A stretch of DNA of 64,000 nucleotides, from contig JBCBQC010000008.1 of NCBI GenBank assembly GCA_039820405.1, positions 59,530-123,529 of the forward strand, written 5' to 3'. Position 1 is the first letter of the stretch. Every line of letters begins with the position of its first letter. The DNA comes from CALLVY01 sp937899855 (GTDB lineage Bacteria > Bacteroidota > Bacteroidia > Chitinophagales > Saprospiraceae). Below are positions 33,734 to 42,330 of this stretch, in pieces. The position numbers and the translations under genes are program-made. The notes under the pieces were generated by a model. It worked only from the letters and a program-made list of their open reading frames with translations. It searched no databases and had not been told where the DNA came from.

Positions 33734-34162
33734 ATGGACGAGGAGGAACTCGAAAGACAACAAGCTCAGGAGCAAGCGGCGCTGCGCCAGCTGGCGGAAC
33801 AACTGGCGTCCACCTACGCCCAGATGCCCTATTTCCCCGCCCAAATTTTCCAAGCCGAGCACCATTTTACGGTCCAAATTACCTTGGAGACGGGCGCCTT
33901 CTTCGTGGACGAGATGGCCGAACTCCAGCTCTACGGCAATGGCTATTGCTGGGAAAGCATCGTCGAACACTTGATGGCGGCGCAAGCCCCACCGCTCCGG
34001 GCAAAAGTCGACTTCGACGCGGAGGCGGAGGTGTGTATTTTGCTTTGCCCCGATGAAAAAACGATGTACGAGGCGGCCGAATTTATTCACCACCGGTTGG
34101 GGGGGCGAGCGGCTTTCAAAGCAGCCGTGGCAACGCTTGATCCTTCCCGGCTGGATTGCTAA
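33734..34162 (+). CDS. Imm51-like protein, cytoplasmic copy
   Basis: The 142-residue protein has no signal peptide. It carries the Imm51 pattern: 'FTVQITLETGAFFVDEM', 'LYGNGYCWESIVEHLM', 'VDFDAEAEVCILLCPDEKT'. Imm51 proteins are predicted immunity proteins of polymorphic toxin systems. The next gene is a paralogue sharing PYFPAQ, YGNGYCW and the C-terminal LDC. No toxin gene is visible nearby, so the immunity role is by family only. It may be an orphan immunity gene, or the fold may have been recruited to another task. Confidence 0.72.
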   Translation: MDEEELERQQAQEQAALRQLAEQLASTYAQMPYFPAQIFQAEHHFTVQITLETGAFFVDEMAELQLYGNGYCWESIVEHLMAAQAPPLRAKVDFDAEAEVCILLCPDEKTMYEAAEFIHHRLGGRAAFKAAVATLDPSRLDC

Positions 34163-34212
34163 ACCGTGGCCCAGGCCGTCTTGCTCGGTTACCCCAAATA
34201 AAAACAAGCGCT

Positions 34213-34671
34213 ATGTTTTCATCCGCCAACGCTGTAATCGGTTTGTGCCTCCCCCTGCTGTGGGGGATGGCTTGGACCAGTCCTCCTGCCCCCCGGGTGG
34301 AAGCGGTAGCCGTGACCTGCCTTCCGCACGAAAATCCTTACTTTCCCGCCCAGCCGGTTTGGGGCGAAGACTTCTTTACCGTCCGGATCACCGTGGAAAT
34401 GGGGGCGCCCTTTCAGTCGGACTTCAAACACTACGACCTTTACGGCAATGGCTACTGTTGGTCGAGTATCGTCGAGCAGTTGATGCTGGAGAAAACGACG
34501 AATCTTACCAACCGGGTTCGTTTTGACCCGGAGGCGGATGTTTGTACCATTGTTTGTCCAAATAAAAAAGCGATGTTTGCCGTCGCGGAATTTATCCACC
34601 GTCATTTGGGGGACTCGAAGGGTTTCCAAGCGGCGATGGCCACCGTTGATCGGTCCAAGCTGGATTGCTAA
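34213..34671 (+). CDS. Imm51-like protein, exported copy
   Basis: This 152-residue paralogue of the preceding protein has an added N-terminal hydrophobic signal (about residues 5-21). The Imm51 core is conserved: 'FFTVRITVEMGAPF', 'LYGNGYCWSSIVEQLM', 'VRFDPEADVCTIVCPNKKA'. The start at ATG 34213 is chosen because the upstream alternative (34156) begins inside the previous gene. Two copies with different predicted location, 50 bases apart, suggest protection of, or binding in, both cytoplasm and periplasm. The cysteine pairs could form disulphides in the exported copy. Confidence 0.75.
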   Translation: MFSSANAVIGLCLPLLWGMAWTSPPAPRVEAVAVTCLPHENPYFPAQPVWGEDFFTVRITVEMGAPFQSDFKHYDLYGNGYCWSSIVEQLMLEKTTNLTNRVRFDPEADVCTIVCPNKKAMFAVAEFIHRHLGDSKGFQAAMATVDRSKLDC

Positions 34672-34734
34672 ACGCCGGGTAGGGGCCCCAGCGGGCGGTC
34701 CCACCACCTTATCAAAAAACGAAAAACCAAGATC

Positions 34735-36861
34735 ATGTTCCAAAATTCCTCCCTCTTCCTCTTCCTGTCCCTCCTCCTCTGGAGTGCCTGCGAGACCCCG
34801 GCTCCCGCTGGCGGTACGCTGCTCCAATCCCCCGGCGCAGTCAATACCATTGCATTCCAACTGACGGAGCGGGGCGCACCCAGTTACCGCGTGTTACACG
34901 GTACGGAAACCATCATCGAAGATTCCCAACTGGGCTTTGAGCTCCAGGGGCAAGCTCCCCTGGCGGAAGGCTTCGAAGTGGTGACCTCCGAACAAAATAG
35001 CTTTGACGAAACCTGGGAGATGCCCTGGGGCGAACAGCGTACGGTCCGCAACCACTACAACGAACTGGTGGTGGAATTGCGGGAAAGCGCTCCCCCCCAA
35101 CGCGGCCTCAAACTGTACTTCCGGGCCTACGACGATGGGGTGGCCCTGCGCTACGAAGTCCTGGCCCAGGCGGGGGTGGACTCCCTCGTGATCACCGACG
35201 AGCGCACCGACTTCCAACTCACCGGCGATCATACCGCCTGGTGGATTCCCGGTGACTGGGACATCTACGAGCACCTCTACAATACCACCAAGGTCTCCGA
35301 AATCGACGCCCTCAGTAAGCGCGGCCATCCCAATCTGGCGCAGTCTACCATCCCCCTCAACGCTGTCAATACCCCCGTCACCCTGCGGACCGAGTCGGGC
35401 ACCCACCTCAGCATCCACGAGGCCAACCTGACCGATTACGCCGGGATGACCCTCGTGGTCGATACTGCCAAACTCGCCTTTCGAAGTGGCTTGGTCGGCT
35501 CCGAGCGGCGGGGCTACAAAGTTAAAAGGGCCCTGCCTTTCCAAACGCCCTGGCGCAGCATCCAGATTGCCGATCGGGCCACCGAGCTGATCGCCTCCAA
35601 GTTAATTGTCAACCTCAATGAGCCCAACCAATTGGAAGACATCAGTTGGTTCGAACCCAAAAAGTACGTCGGCATTTGGTGGGAGATGCACGTCGACAAG
35701 GCCTCCTGGGATTACGGGATGACCCTGGACAAAGACGGCAAGTGGGTGGATACCGGTGTGGCACACGGTCGCCACGGCGCCACCACCGAAAATACCAAGC
35801 GCTACATCGACTTTGCGGCGGCCAACAACATTGGGGGCGTGCTGGTGGAGGGCTGGAATACCGGCTGGGAACGCTGGATTGGTTTTGAAGATCGCGAAGG
35901 GGTTTTTGACTTTGTGACGCCTTACCCCGATTACGATATTGAAGAACTGAGCCGCTACGCCCAATCCAAGGGGGTGGAAATCATCATGCACCACGAAACT
36001 TCGGCGGCGCCGCGGACTTACGCCCAGCAATTGGATACCGCTTACCAACTGATGAATCGCCTGGGTATTCATTCGGTGAAGACGGGCTACGTCGGGAAGC
36101 TCATTCCGGCCGGGGAGTACCACCACGGGCAGTGGATGGTCAATCACTACCGCCAGGTGCTGGAAACGGGAGCCCGCTATCAAGTAGCGATCAACGCCCA
36201 CGAACCGATCAAAGCTACCGGCCTGCGGCGAACCTTCCCCAATGCCATTTCGCGCGAGGGGCTGCGGGGCCAGGAATTCAACGCCTGGGCTGCCGACGGG
36301 GGCAACCCGCCCGAGCACCTGCCCATCGTGGCTTTTACCCGGATGCTGGCCGGACCGATCGACTTTACGCCCGGGGTCTTTGACATTGGCTTGCCCACCA
36401 AACCGGACAACCAAATCAATACGACGTTGGCCCAACAGCTGGCCCTTTACGTCGTCATTTACAGCCCGATTCAGATGGCTTGTGACCTGCCGGAAAATTA
36501 CGTCAACCAGGATGCCTTCCAGTTTATTCGCGATGTGGGGGTCGACTGGGAGCAGTCCCGCGTGTTGAACGGCGAGGTAGGAGACTTCGTAACCATCGCC
36601 CGGGAGGAGCGGGAGACGGGCCACTGGTTTGTGGGGGGGATTACGGACGAAAACGCCCGGGAGATCCGCCTCGATTTTGATTTCCTACCAGCGGGTAAAA
36701 ACTACGCCGCAACCATCTACAAAGACGCTCCCGATGCCCACTACCGGGACAATCCCCGGGCGGTGGCCATTGACAAGTTGCGGGTGAAGCGGGGGGATCA
36801 GCAGGTTCTGGCTTTGGCGCCGGGGGGAGGTTTTGCCATCAGTTTGTTGGTGGAGGACTAG
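34735..36861 (+). CDS. GH97 alpha-glucosidase (SusB type), lipoprotein
   Basis: The 708-residue glycoside hydrolase of family 97 has a lipobox LLWSAC. The three acidic residues of the inverting SusB enzyme are present with exact spacing: Glu421 (HHETSAAPR), Glu490 (NAHEP) and Glu514 (RGQEF), matching SusB Glu439, Glu508 and Glu532 (69 and 24 apart). The retaining subgroup has an Asp instead, so this should be an inverting, calcium-dependent alpha-glucosidase acting on maltooligosaccharides in the periplasm. It stands without SusC/SusD genes in the window. Confidence 0.96.
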   Translation: MFQNSSLFLFLSLLLWSACETPAPAGGTLLQSPGAVNTIAFQLTERGAPSYRVLHGTETIIEDSQLGFELQGQAPLAEGFEVVTSEQNSFDETWEMPWGEQRTVRNHYNELVVELRESAPPQRGLKLYFRAYDDGVALRYEVLAQAGVDSLVITDERTDFQLTGDHTAWWIPGDWDIYEHLYNTTKVSEIDALSKRGHPNLAQSTIPLNAVNTPVTLRTESGTHLSIHEANLTDYAGMTLVVDTAKLAFRSGLVGSERRGYKVKRALPFQTPWRSIQIADRATELIASKLIVNLNEPNQLEDISWFEPKKYVGIWWEMHVDKASWDYGMTLDKDGKWVDTGVAHGRHGATTENTKRYIDFAAANNIGGVLVEGWNTGWERWIGFEDREGVFDFVTPYPDYDIEELSRYAQSKGVEIIMHHETSAAPRTYAQQLDTAYQLMNRLGIHSVKTGYVGKLIPAGEYHHGQWMVNHYRQVLETGARYQVAINAHEPIKATGLRRTFPNAISREGLRGQEFNAWAADGGNPPEHLPIVAFTRMLAGPIDFTPGVFDIGLPTKPDNQINTTLAQQLALYVVIYSPIQMACDLPENYVNQDAFQFIRDVGVDWEQSRVLNGEVGDFVTIAREERETGHWFVGGITDENAREIRLDFDFLPAGKNYAATIYKDAPDAHYRDNPRAVAIDKLRVKRGDQQVLALAPGGGFAISLLVED

Positions 36862-37079
36862 GGGCGAATGCCGTTTGGGGGGCTGGTGTGGAGGAGAGGG
36901 GGAAGGCGGAGCCCTTGCGACTTGGGTGCGGTTGAGGGGCTGACCCCATTAGCAGTGGGTGCCCGCGCCCGGTGGGGGCTTTGCTCGCGGGAGAAACTCA
37001 TGCGTAAGGGTGATTTCCGTCATTGCTTTTCCCCTACAAAACCTGGATTTTTGGTAGCAAATCAAGCATTGTAAAAACC

Positions 37080-37526
37080 ATGAAATACTTTCGCTTATTG
37101 ATCGCCATTGGCCTGTTTCTTTGGATCGGTTGCGCCCGGGAGGACGAGCAATTGGAATTGCCCGGAAGTACGCCAGTCGAAATCGACTTTACGGGGACTT
37201 GGTCGCGCCAATTTGAGGCCGGCCCCGGTAAGGTCCATACGGCTACCTATTTCGTTTACCAGGACTCCATCCGCTACACCCTCACCGGGCCGGTGGGCCA
37301 AGCGGATTACGTGATGATTCGCGATGCCTATAGCGCGGCCGATCACCACTTTGTGGGCCACCGCCCGGATGGACAACACTACCTCGTGCTGGTCAAGGCC
37401 ATCAGCGAGGAATCGATCACGCTGTACAAGCAAACGGTAGCCGACCTGGAGGAGGGGCTGGCACGGGGTGTACCACCGGATAATACCAACCAAAATCACG
37501 GTTGGAATACTTATCAAAAACAATGA
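37080..37526 (+). CDS. Lipoprotein of unknown function, first of a tandem pair
   Basis: About 148 residues from ATG 37080, with a lipobox LWIGCA. The body has the pattern 'FTGTWSRQFE', 'TYFVYQDSIRYTLTGPV', 'ADYVMIRDAYS' and ends 'NHGWNTYQKQ'. The next gene repeats it (TGTYHWTF, FYADSIGYRMTGQVYATDYTM, DHGWNVYSR), so the two are paralogues. No named family is recognised. The stop overlaps the next start in an ATGA, indicating coupled translation. A small beta-rich surface or periplasmic lipoprotein is likely. Confidence 0.8.
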   Translation: MKYFRLLIAIGLFLWIGCAREDEQLELPGSTPVEIDFTGTWSRQFEAGPGKVHTATYFVYQDSIRYTLTGPVGQADYVMIRDAYSAADHHFVGHRPDGQHYLVLVKAISEESITLYKQTVADLEEGLARGVPPDNTNQNHGWNTYQKQ

Positions 37527-38281
37527 CGATGAGCCGCTTTTTCCTTTTGCTACTGGTTTTCCTCGGCGCGGCCTGTACCCACCGGAACAGTCCGGAGGAA
37601 ACCGCTCAGTACCGCGATCAATTTACGGCCGATCCCTTTCCCCACACCGGCACCTACCACTGGACTTTCCAACTCATGGGCAGCCCGCAGGAATCCATCC
37701 ATACCTTTTACGCCGATAGCATTGGCTACCGGATGACCGGCCAGGTGTACGCCACCGACTACACGATGCAGCGATTGTCGTACGACCAGCAAGCGGCCAA
37801 GTGGATTGGGGAGGATGGCGAAGGTGTGGTGTACGTACTTTTCTTCAAGGAAAAAACCGACAGCAGCCTCACGATTTACAAGCACAAGTGCAAAAGCGGC
37901 GGCTTGGCCGAGGCCCTGGCCTTTGCCCGGCCCCGGGCCGACGAAACCGCCGATCACGGTTGGAACGTGTACAGTCGGGAGGGCTACACCCGGGAAGACC
38001 AACTGCCCCTGGTCGGTAATTTTTCGAATGCCCACCGTCGTTTGCAACTCAGCGATTCGCTGGTGCGCCTCGGGGAGCGGCAGTACGAAAAGATGAGTTT
38101 TCACGCCGGGGAGCGCCGCTGGGTGGGACAGGACGCCGGTGAATACCTCCAGGTTTTTTTCGAACGGCTCGATCCTCCCGACTCGCTGCGGGTAGCCGTT
38201 CAGACCTCTACGGATTTGATGGCCCTTTACCAAACCAAATACCAAGCGATTGAAAACTGGGAACGCTATGGAAGAGACTAA
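37523..38281 (+). CDS. Lipoprotein of unknown function, second of a tandem pair
   Basis: About 252 residues with a lipobox FLGAAC. The first 150 residues match the preceding lipoprotein, and about 80 more follow ('LPLVGNFSNAHRRLQLSDS', 'DAGEYLQVFFERLDPPDS'), which look like a second, diverged copy of part of the same module. The start at 37523 forms ATGA with the upstream stop; an ATG two codons on (37529) is also possible. The 3' end overlaps the haemoglobin gene by 14 bases, so the three genes form a tight operon. Confidence 0.82.
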   Translation: MTMSRFFLLLLVFLGAACTHRNSPEETAQYRDQFTADPFPHTGTYHWTFQLMGSPQESIHTFYADSIGYRMTGQVYATDYTMQRLSYDQQAAKWIGEDGEGVVYVLFFKEKTDSSLTIYKHKCKSGGLAEALAFARPRADETADHGWNVYSREGYTREDQLPLVGNFSNAHRRLQLSDSLVRLGERQYEKMSFHAGERRWVGQDAGEYLQVFFERLDPPDSLRVAVQTSTDLMALYQTKYQAIENWERYGRD

Positions 38282-38657
38282 GCCCGACATTCAGACCGAG
38301 GCGGACGTTGAGCGAATGGTGTGCGCCTTTTACGCCCAGGTGCGCGTCGACGCGGAGCTGGGACCCATCTTCGAGGAGGTGGCGAAGGTCGACTGGGAGC
38401 AGCACTTGCCCCGGATGTACGGGTTTTGGAAAAAATTGATCCTCGGCGAGGCCAGCTATCGGGGCAATCCCTTTGCCGTTCACGTCCCCCTGCCCATCGA
38501 CGGGCGCCACTTTGAGCGCTGGCTGGCCCTTTTTGAGCAAAGCATCGACGAATCTTTTGCGGGACCGGTGGCCGAGCACACCAAACTCCGGGCCCGTTCC
38601 ATCGCCCACATTTTCCAATCCAAGCTGGCTTTTATACACCCCACCCGTAAGGATTAG
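38268..38657 (+). CDS. Group III truncated haemoglobin
   Basis: The 129-residue protein matches group III truncated haemoglobins: 'VRVDAELGPIFEEVAKVDW', 'HLPRMYGFWKKLILGEASY', 'GNPFAVHVPLPIDGRHFERW', the last containing the proximal-type His. These bind oxygen, nitric oxide or sulphide-type ligands in the cytoplasm. The ATG at 38268 is preferred to 38250, which lies deeper in the upstream gene. It overlaps the lipoprotein gene by 14 bases, an unusual partnership for a cytoplasmic globin. Confidence 0.93.
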   Translation: MEETKPDIQTEADVERMVCAFYAQVRVDAELGPIFEEVAKVDWEQHLPRMYGFWKKLILGEASYRGNPFAVHVPLPIDGRHFERWLALFEQSIDESFAGPVAEHTKLRARSIAHIFQSKLAFIHPTRKD

Positions 38658-38686
38658 CCGCCGTGGCTCCGTACCTTAGTCCGAAT

Positions 38687-39043
38687 TTATCGTTTTTTGC
38701 GCCGTCGGGGCGATGCCTTGGCCCGGGGATTGAAGGCCAGACACTGCTCGACCCAGAAGGCCAAGTCGCGGTCGAGGTCAAAGGCCTCCTCGGTTAGGAA
38801 TAAGTAGCCCTTCATCGGTCGGCCCTGGCCATTTTGCATCGGTTGGACCCCTTCCCGCTGGCAGAGGGCTTCGATGTCTTCCGGGGCGACGCGGGCCATG
38901 ATGCCGCCGCGGTAGGTACCGATACAAAGTTTGCCATCGACCATAAAGCCGTGACCACCGAATAGGCGCTTTTCTTCCAGTGGTAATTGTTTGGGGGTGA
39001 GAAGGTCGCGAATGCGATCGGCGGTGATGGTACTAGCGGGCAT
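38687..39043 (-). CDS. TfoX N-terminal domain protein
   Basis: The 118-residue protein has the TfoX/Sxy N-terminal fold: 'EEKRLFGGHGFMVDGKLCIG', 'GIMARVAPEDIEALC', 'GRPMKGYLFLTEEAF', with a basic C-terminal tail (ASPRRRKKR). Only the N-terminal domain is present; the C-terminal helix-hairpin domain of competence regulators is absent, as in many stand-alone bacterial proteins of unknown function. It converges on the haemoglobin gene and is divergent from the cupin gene. Confidence 0.9.
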   Translation of the reverse strand: MPASTITADRIRDLLTPKQLPLEEKRLFGGHGFMVDGKLCIGTYRGGIMARVAPEDIEALCQREGVQPMQNGQGRPMKGYLFLTEEAFDLDRDLAFWVEQCLAFNPRAKASPRRRKKR

Positions 39044-39129
39044 TGGATCAATGATTTAGGGATAAGGTACAAATTTTGTTTAAAAATGGGGATATTGTGC
39101 CCCATCGTTCACCAAGCATCCGTAAGGCC

Positions 39130-39648
39130 ATGAATACTTTTGCTCAAGCTACTGCATTACTCGACCGTGCTGGTTTTCGCGTCACCCACCGGGACTTGGA
39201 ACGTCCCTGGGGTGGATTCTTCGTCATCGACGAGGAGCAGGCGGAAGCTTTTATCCAGCATTTTTTTCCCGAGCAGGACCGGACGGTCTTGTTGGAGGGG
39301 GGGCGTTTGAGTCCCAAGCTTTTGGTGGTGGCGCCCAACAAGCGGCTGTCCTGGCAGTACCACCACCGGCGGGCGGAGTTGTGGAAGGTCCTGGATCGTT
39401 CGGTGGGGGTGGTGCGCAGTGCGACGGACGAGCCGGGGGAATTGGTGCGGCACGCGGTGGGGGAGACCATCGTTCTGGCGCGTGGCGAGCGGCACCGGTT
39501 GGTGGGGATGGAGGAGTGGGGGATGGTTGCCGAGATTTGGCGGCACAGCGACTCTGAGCATCCCTCGGATGAGGACGACATCGTGCGCTTGCAGGATGAT
39601 TTTGGGCGGAAGACGCCGGTGAAAAAGGACGAGGGTAATTATGAATAA
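39130..39648 (+). CDS. Cupin protein of mannose-6-phosphate isomerase type II-like fold
   Basis: About 172 residues from ATG 39130. The pattern 'ERPWGGFFVIDEEQAEAF', then 'LSPKLLVVAPNKRLSWQYH' and 'VGETIVLARGERHRLVGM', resembles the C-terminal cupin domain of mannose-1-phosphate guanylyltransferase/mannose-6-phosphate isomerase proteins. No nucleotidyltransferase domain is attached. His and Glu residues in the QYHHRRAE and GERHR segments could bind a metal. The substrate is unknown; a sugar-phosphate isomerase or sensor is possible. Confidence 0.82.
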   Translation: MNTFAQATALLDRAGFRVTHRDLERPWGGFFVIDEEQAEAFIQHFFPEQDRTVLLEGGRLSPKLLVVAPNKRLSWQYHHRRAELWKVLDRSVGVVRSATDEPGELVRHAVGETIVLARGERHRLVGMEEWGMVAEIWRHSDSEHPSDEDDIVRLQDDFGRKTPVKKDEGNYE

Positions 39649-39882
39649 ATGTGGGGCTTGTTCTCAAGGCATCTGGGAAGGCAATACGCGTCTTCTGAGT
39701 AAAACAACGGCCAAGCGGTCAGCGGAGCGCTTGGGGAAAAGGAAGATTTGGACATCCCTTATCTTTGGATACTGTCGAACTCCTTTCCAGGCTTCGAAAT
39801 GATGGAGCGTTGGCCGGCTCAAGTGCCCCATTACGGATACGTTGTACGCGCCAACGGCTGGGTACTGGTTTAAAAAGACTAT

Positions 39883-42330
39883 TTACTTCCCTTCCCGCAA
39901 AATCCCCCACACCAACTCCCGCGTCAGCGCCCGGCCCGCCGCCACCCGCTTCACCTCCACAAAATCGTAGCGCCACGTACAGCCCTCCCGCCAACGACTA
40001 CAACCGTAAGCCGTCTTGCCCTTCAATATCTGACCTTCCCCGCACCGTGGGCAGGGCAGGCGATCGGGGACCGCCGCCGGCTGGGTCACTGGGGCCGCCG
40101 CTGGCTTTACACCGGGCTTTTCCTCGAAATGTAACTCGTAATTCGGATCAAAGCGCAGCTTTCCCGTTTTACGTACCCCCTCAATCACAAAACCTTTCAG
40201 CTGTACCGTCGCGCCCTTCGCCAGCAGCCGGGCCAACTGCTTTTCCGATAGCTTTTTACCCAGGTGCTGAAAGGGTAAACGGAATTGACAGTCCTCCCGC
40301 CAGCGACTGCAACCGTAAGCCGTCGAGCCTTTGAGGAGTTGGCCCCGGCGGCATTTGGGGCAGTCCGTACCACTCAGGTCCGTCGTACTACCCTGGGTAC
40401 CGACCGTGCGTTTGGCCTTTCCCTGGGTTGGGGCGGTCGAGGCTTGTTGCGGCTGCTTGCGGCGGCTGGTCGTCTTGGCGCTGGTCTTGCGCTGGCCGCG
40501 TCGTTGGGGGCGGGTTGCTGTTTGGTTCGCGCGGATGGGCGCGGCGGCGGGTGCCAGCCGGACCTCGGTCACCAGGTCCGTGACCATCTGCTTCATGTTT
40601 TGGACAAAGGTCGTCGCTTGAAAAGTGCCGCCTTCGATCTCGCGCAGTTGTTTTTCCCAGCGGCCGGTCAACTCGGCGGATTTGAGCAGTTCGTTTTGAA
40701 TCGTATCGATCAGCTGGGTACCTACCTCGGTGGGCAACAGCCGTTTCTTTTCGCGTCGGATGTAGCGCCGTCGAAACAGGGTCTCGATGATGCTCGCCCG
40801 GGTGGAGGGGCGACCGATGCCATTGGCCTTCATCAGATCGCGCAATTCCTCGTCGTCCACCTTTTTGCCCGCCGTCTCCATGGCTCGGAGCAGGCTGGCC
40901 TCGGTGTAGTACTTCGGGGGCTGGGTCTTTTTTTCCACCAGACTGGGCTCGTGGGGGCCGCGTTCGCCAACCTGGAAGGTAGGGAGGATTTTTTCCTCCG
41001 CTTTCTGGTCCTTTTGATCCCGGGACGGGGTTCCCTTTTTGGGGGTTGGTTTGGGGAGAACGATGCGCCAGCCCGGTTCTAGGATTTCCTTACCCGTCGC
41101 CTTAAAACGGATACCGGCCACCTCGCCGATCACCGTGGTATTGGCCACGAGGCAATCGGGATAAAAAGCGGCGATAAACTGGCGCGCGATGGCGTCGTAC
41201 ACTTTCTGCTCCCGGTCGGCCAGCGACTGCTCGTAGCCCGTCGGGATAATCGCGTGGTGATCGGTCACTTTTTTGTCGTTAAAGACCTTGCTGGATTTGC
41301 GGATTTTTTTGCCCAGTAGGGATTGGGTCAGGCTTTGGTACTGCTGCATTTTGCCGAGGATACCCGCAATCTTGGGGTAGAGGTCGTTGGGCAAATAGGT
41401 CGTGTCGACGCGGGGGTAAGTCACGACCTTTCTTTCGTAGAGCTTTTGGACCAGTTGGAGGGTCTGATCGGCGGAGAAGCCAAAGCGTTTGTTGCAGTGG
41501 ACCTGAAGACTGGTCAGGTCAAAAAGTCGTGGCGGATATTCCCGCCCCTTTTTCTTGTCAAACGAGACGACGACGAATTCCTCGTCCCGGACCTTTTCCA
41601 AGACTTGCTCGCCTTCCGTTTTTTTGGTAAAACGGCCTTTTTCGTAATGGAAATCCACCTCGCGGTAGAGGGTGTGCAACTCCCAGTAGGGCTCGGGTAC
41701 AAAGCTATCGATGGCTTTTTGCCGCTCCACCAGCATGGCCAGGGTGGGGGTCTGGACGCGCCCGATGGAAAGCACCTGTTTGTAACCGCCGTACTTGAGG
41801 GTATACAGGCGGGTGGCGTTCATACCCAGCAACCAGTCGCCGATGGCACGGGAGCTGCCCGCGTGGAATAGGCGGTCGTAATCCGCGGCCGGTCGGAGTT
41901 GGCGGAAGCCCTCCCGGATGGCCTCCGGGGTCAAGGAAGAAATCCAAAGGCGTTGAACCGGCCCGCGATAACGCGCTTCCTGAAGGACCCAGCGTTGGAT
42001 CAACTCGCCTTCCTGCCCGGCATCGCCACAGTTGATGACCACGGCCGCCCCCCGGAAAAGACTTTTGACAATCTTAAATTGCTTTTTGACGCCCTTGTCC
42101 TTTTTGAGTTTGGTCTCGAATTTTTCGGGTAAAATGGGAAGGGTATTGACGTCCCAGCGCTTCCATTCGGCCTGGTAGTCATCGGGCGTTTTGAGTTCGC
42201 AGAAGTGACCAAAGGTCCAGGTCACTTGGTAGCCATTGCCTTCGAAATAACCGTCTTTTTTGGTCTTAGCCCCCAGGATGTAGGCAATTTCCCGTGCGAC
42301 GGATGGTTTTTCGGCAATGCAAACTTTCAT
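39883..42330 (-). CDS. topB: DNA topoisomerase III with two C-terminal zinc-finger-like repeats
   Basis: This is a type IA topoisomerase that passes single DNA strands. About 815 residues from ATG 42330; the ATG forms ATGA with the stop of the hydrolase gene and gives the family start 'MKVCIAEKPSVAREIA'. Visible are the Toprim acidic motif 'NCGDAGQEGELIQRW', 'SIGRVQTPTLAMLV', and the active-site Tyr in VTYPRVDT. The last 190 residues hold a basic linker and two related units (CPKCRRGQLLKGSTAYGCSR and CPRCGEGQILKGKTAYGCSR). Each keeps CxxC and a later GCSRW plus Cys. Confidence 0.96.
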   Translation of the reverse strand: MKVCIAEKPSVAREIAYILGAKTKKDGYFEGNGYQVTWTFGHFCELKTPDDYQAEWKRWDVNTLPILPEKFETKLKKDKGVKKQFKIVKSLFRGAAVVINCGDAGQEGELIQRWVLQEARYRGPVQRLWISSLTPEAIREGFRQLRPAADYDRLFHAGSSRAIGDWLLGMNATRLYTLKYGGYKQVLSIGRVQTPTLAMLVERQKAIDSFVPEPYWELHTLYREVDFHYEKGRFTKKTEGEQVLEKVRDEEFVVVSFDKKKGREYPPRLFDLTSLQVHCNKRFGFSADQTLQLVQKLYERKVVTYPRVDTTYLPNDLYPKIAGILGKMQQYQSLTQSLLGKKIRKSSKVFNDKKVTDHHAIIPTGYEQSLADREQKVYDAIARQFIAAFYPDCLVANTTVIGEVAGIRFKATGKEILEPGWRIVLPKPTPKKGTPSRDQKDQKAEEKILPTFQVGERGPHEPSLVEKKTQPPKYYTEASLLRAMETAGKKVDDEELRDLMKANGIGRPSTRASIIETLFRRRYIRREKKRLLPTEVGTQLIDTIQNELLKSAELTGRWEKQLREIEGGTFQATTFVQNMKQMVTDLVTEVRLAPAAAPIRANQTATRPQRRGQRKTSAKTTSRRKQPQQASTAPTQGKAKRTVGTQGSTTDLSGTDCPKCRRGQLLKGSTAYGCSRWREDCQFRLPFQHLGKKLSEKQLARLLAKGATVQLKGFVIEGVRKTGKLRFDPNYELHFEEKPGVKPAAAPVTQPAAVPDRLPCPRCGEGQILKGKTAYGCSRWREGCTWRYDFVEVKRVAAGRALTRELVWGILREGK

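Noticed and set aside
36868..37074. 68-codon open frame between the GH97 gene and the tandem lipoproteins
   Set aside because: G-rich, Arg/Gly-biased sequence with no signal or domain; judged to be spacer.
39765..40334. 189-codon frame preceded by an exact TATCTTTG box at 39760
   Set aside because: It is a Pro/Ser-rich antisense frame over the end of topB; the box is probably fortuitous.
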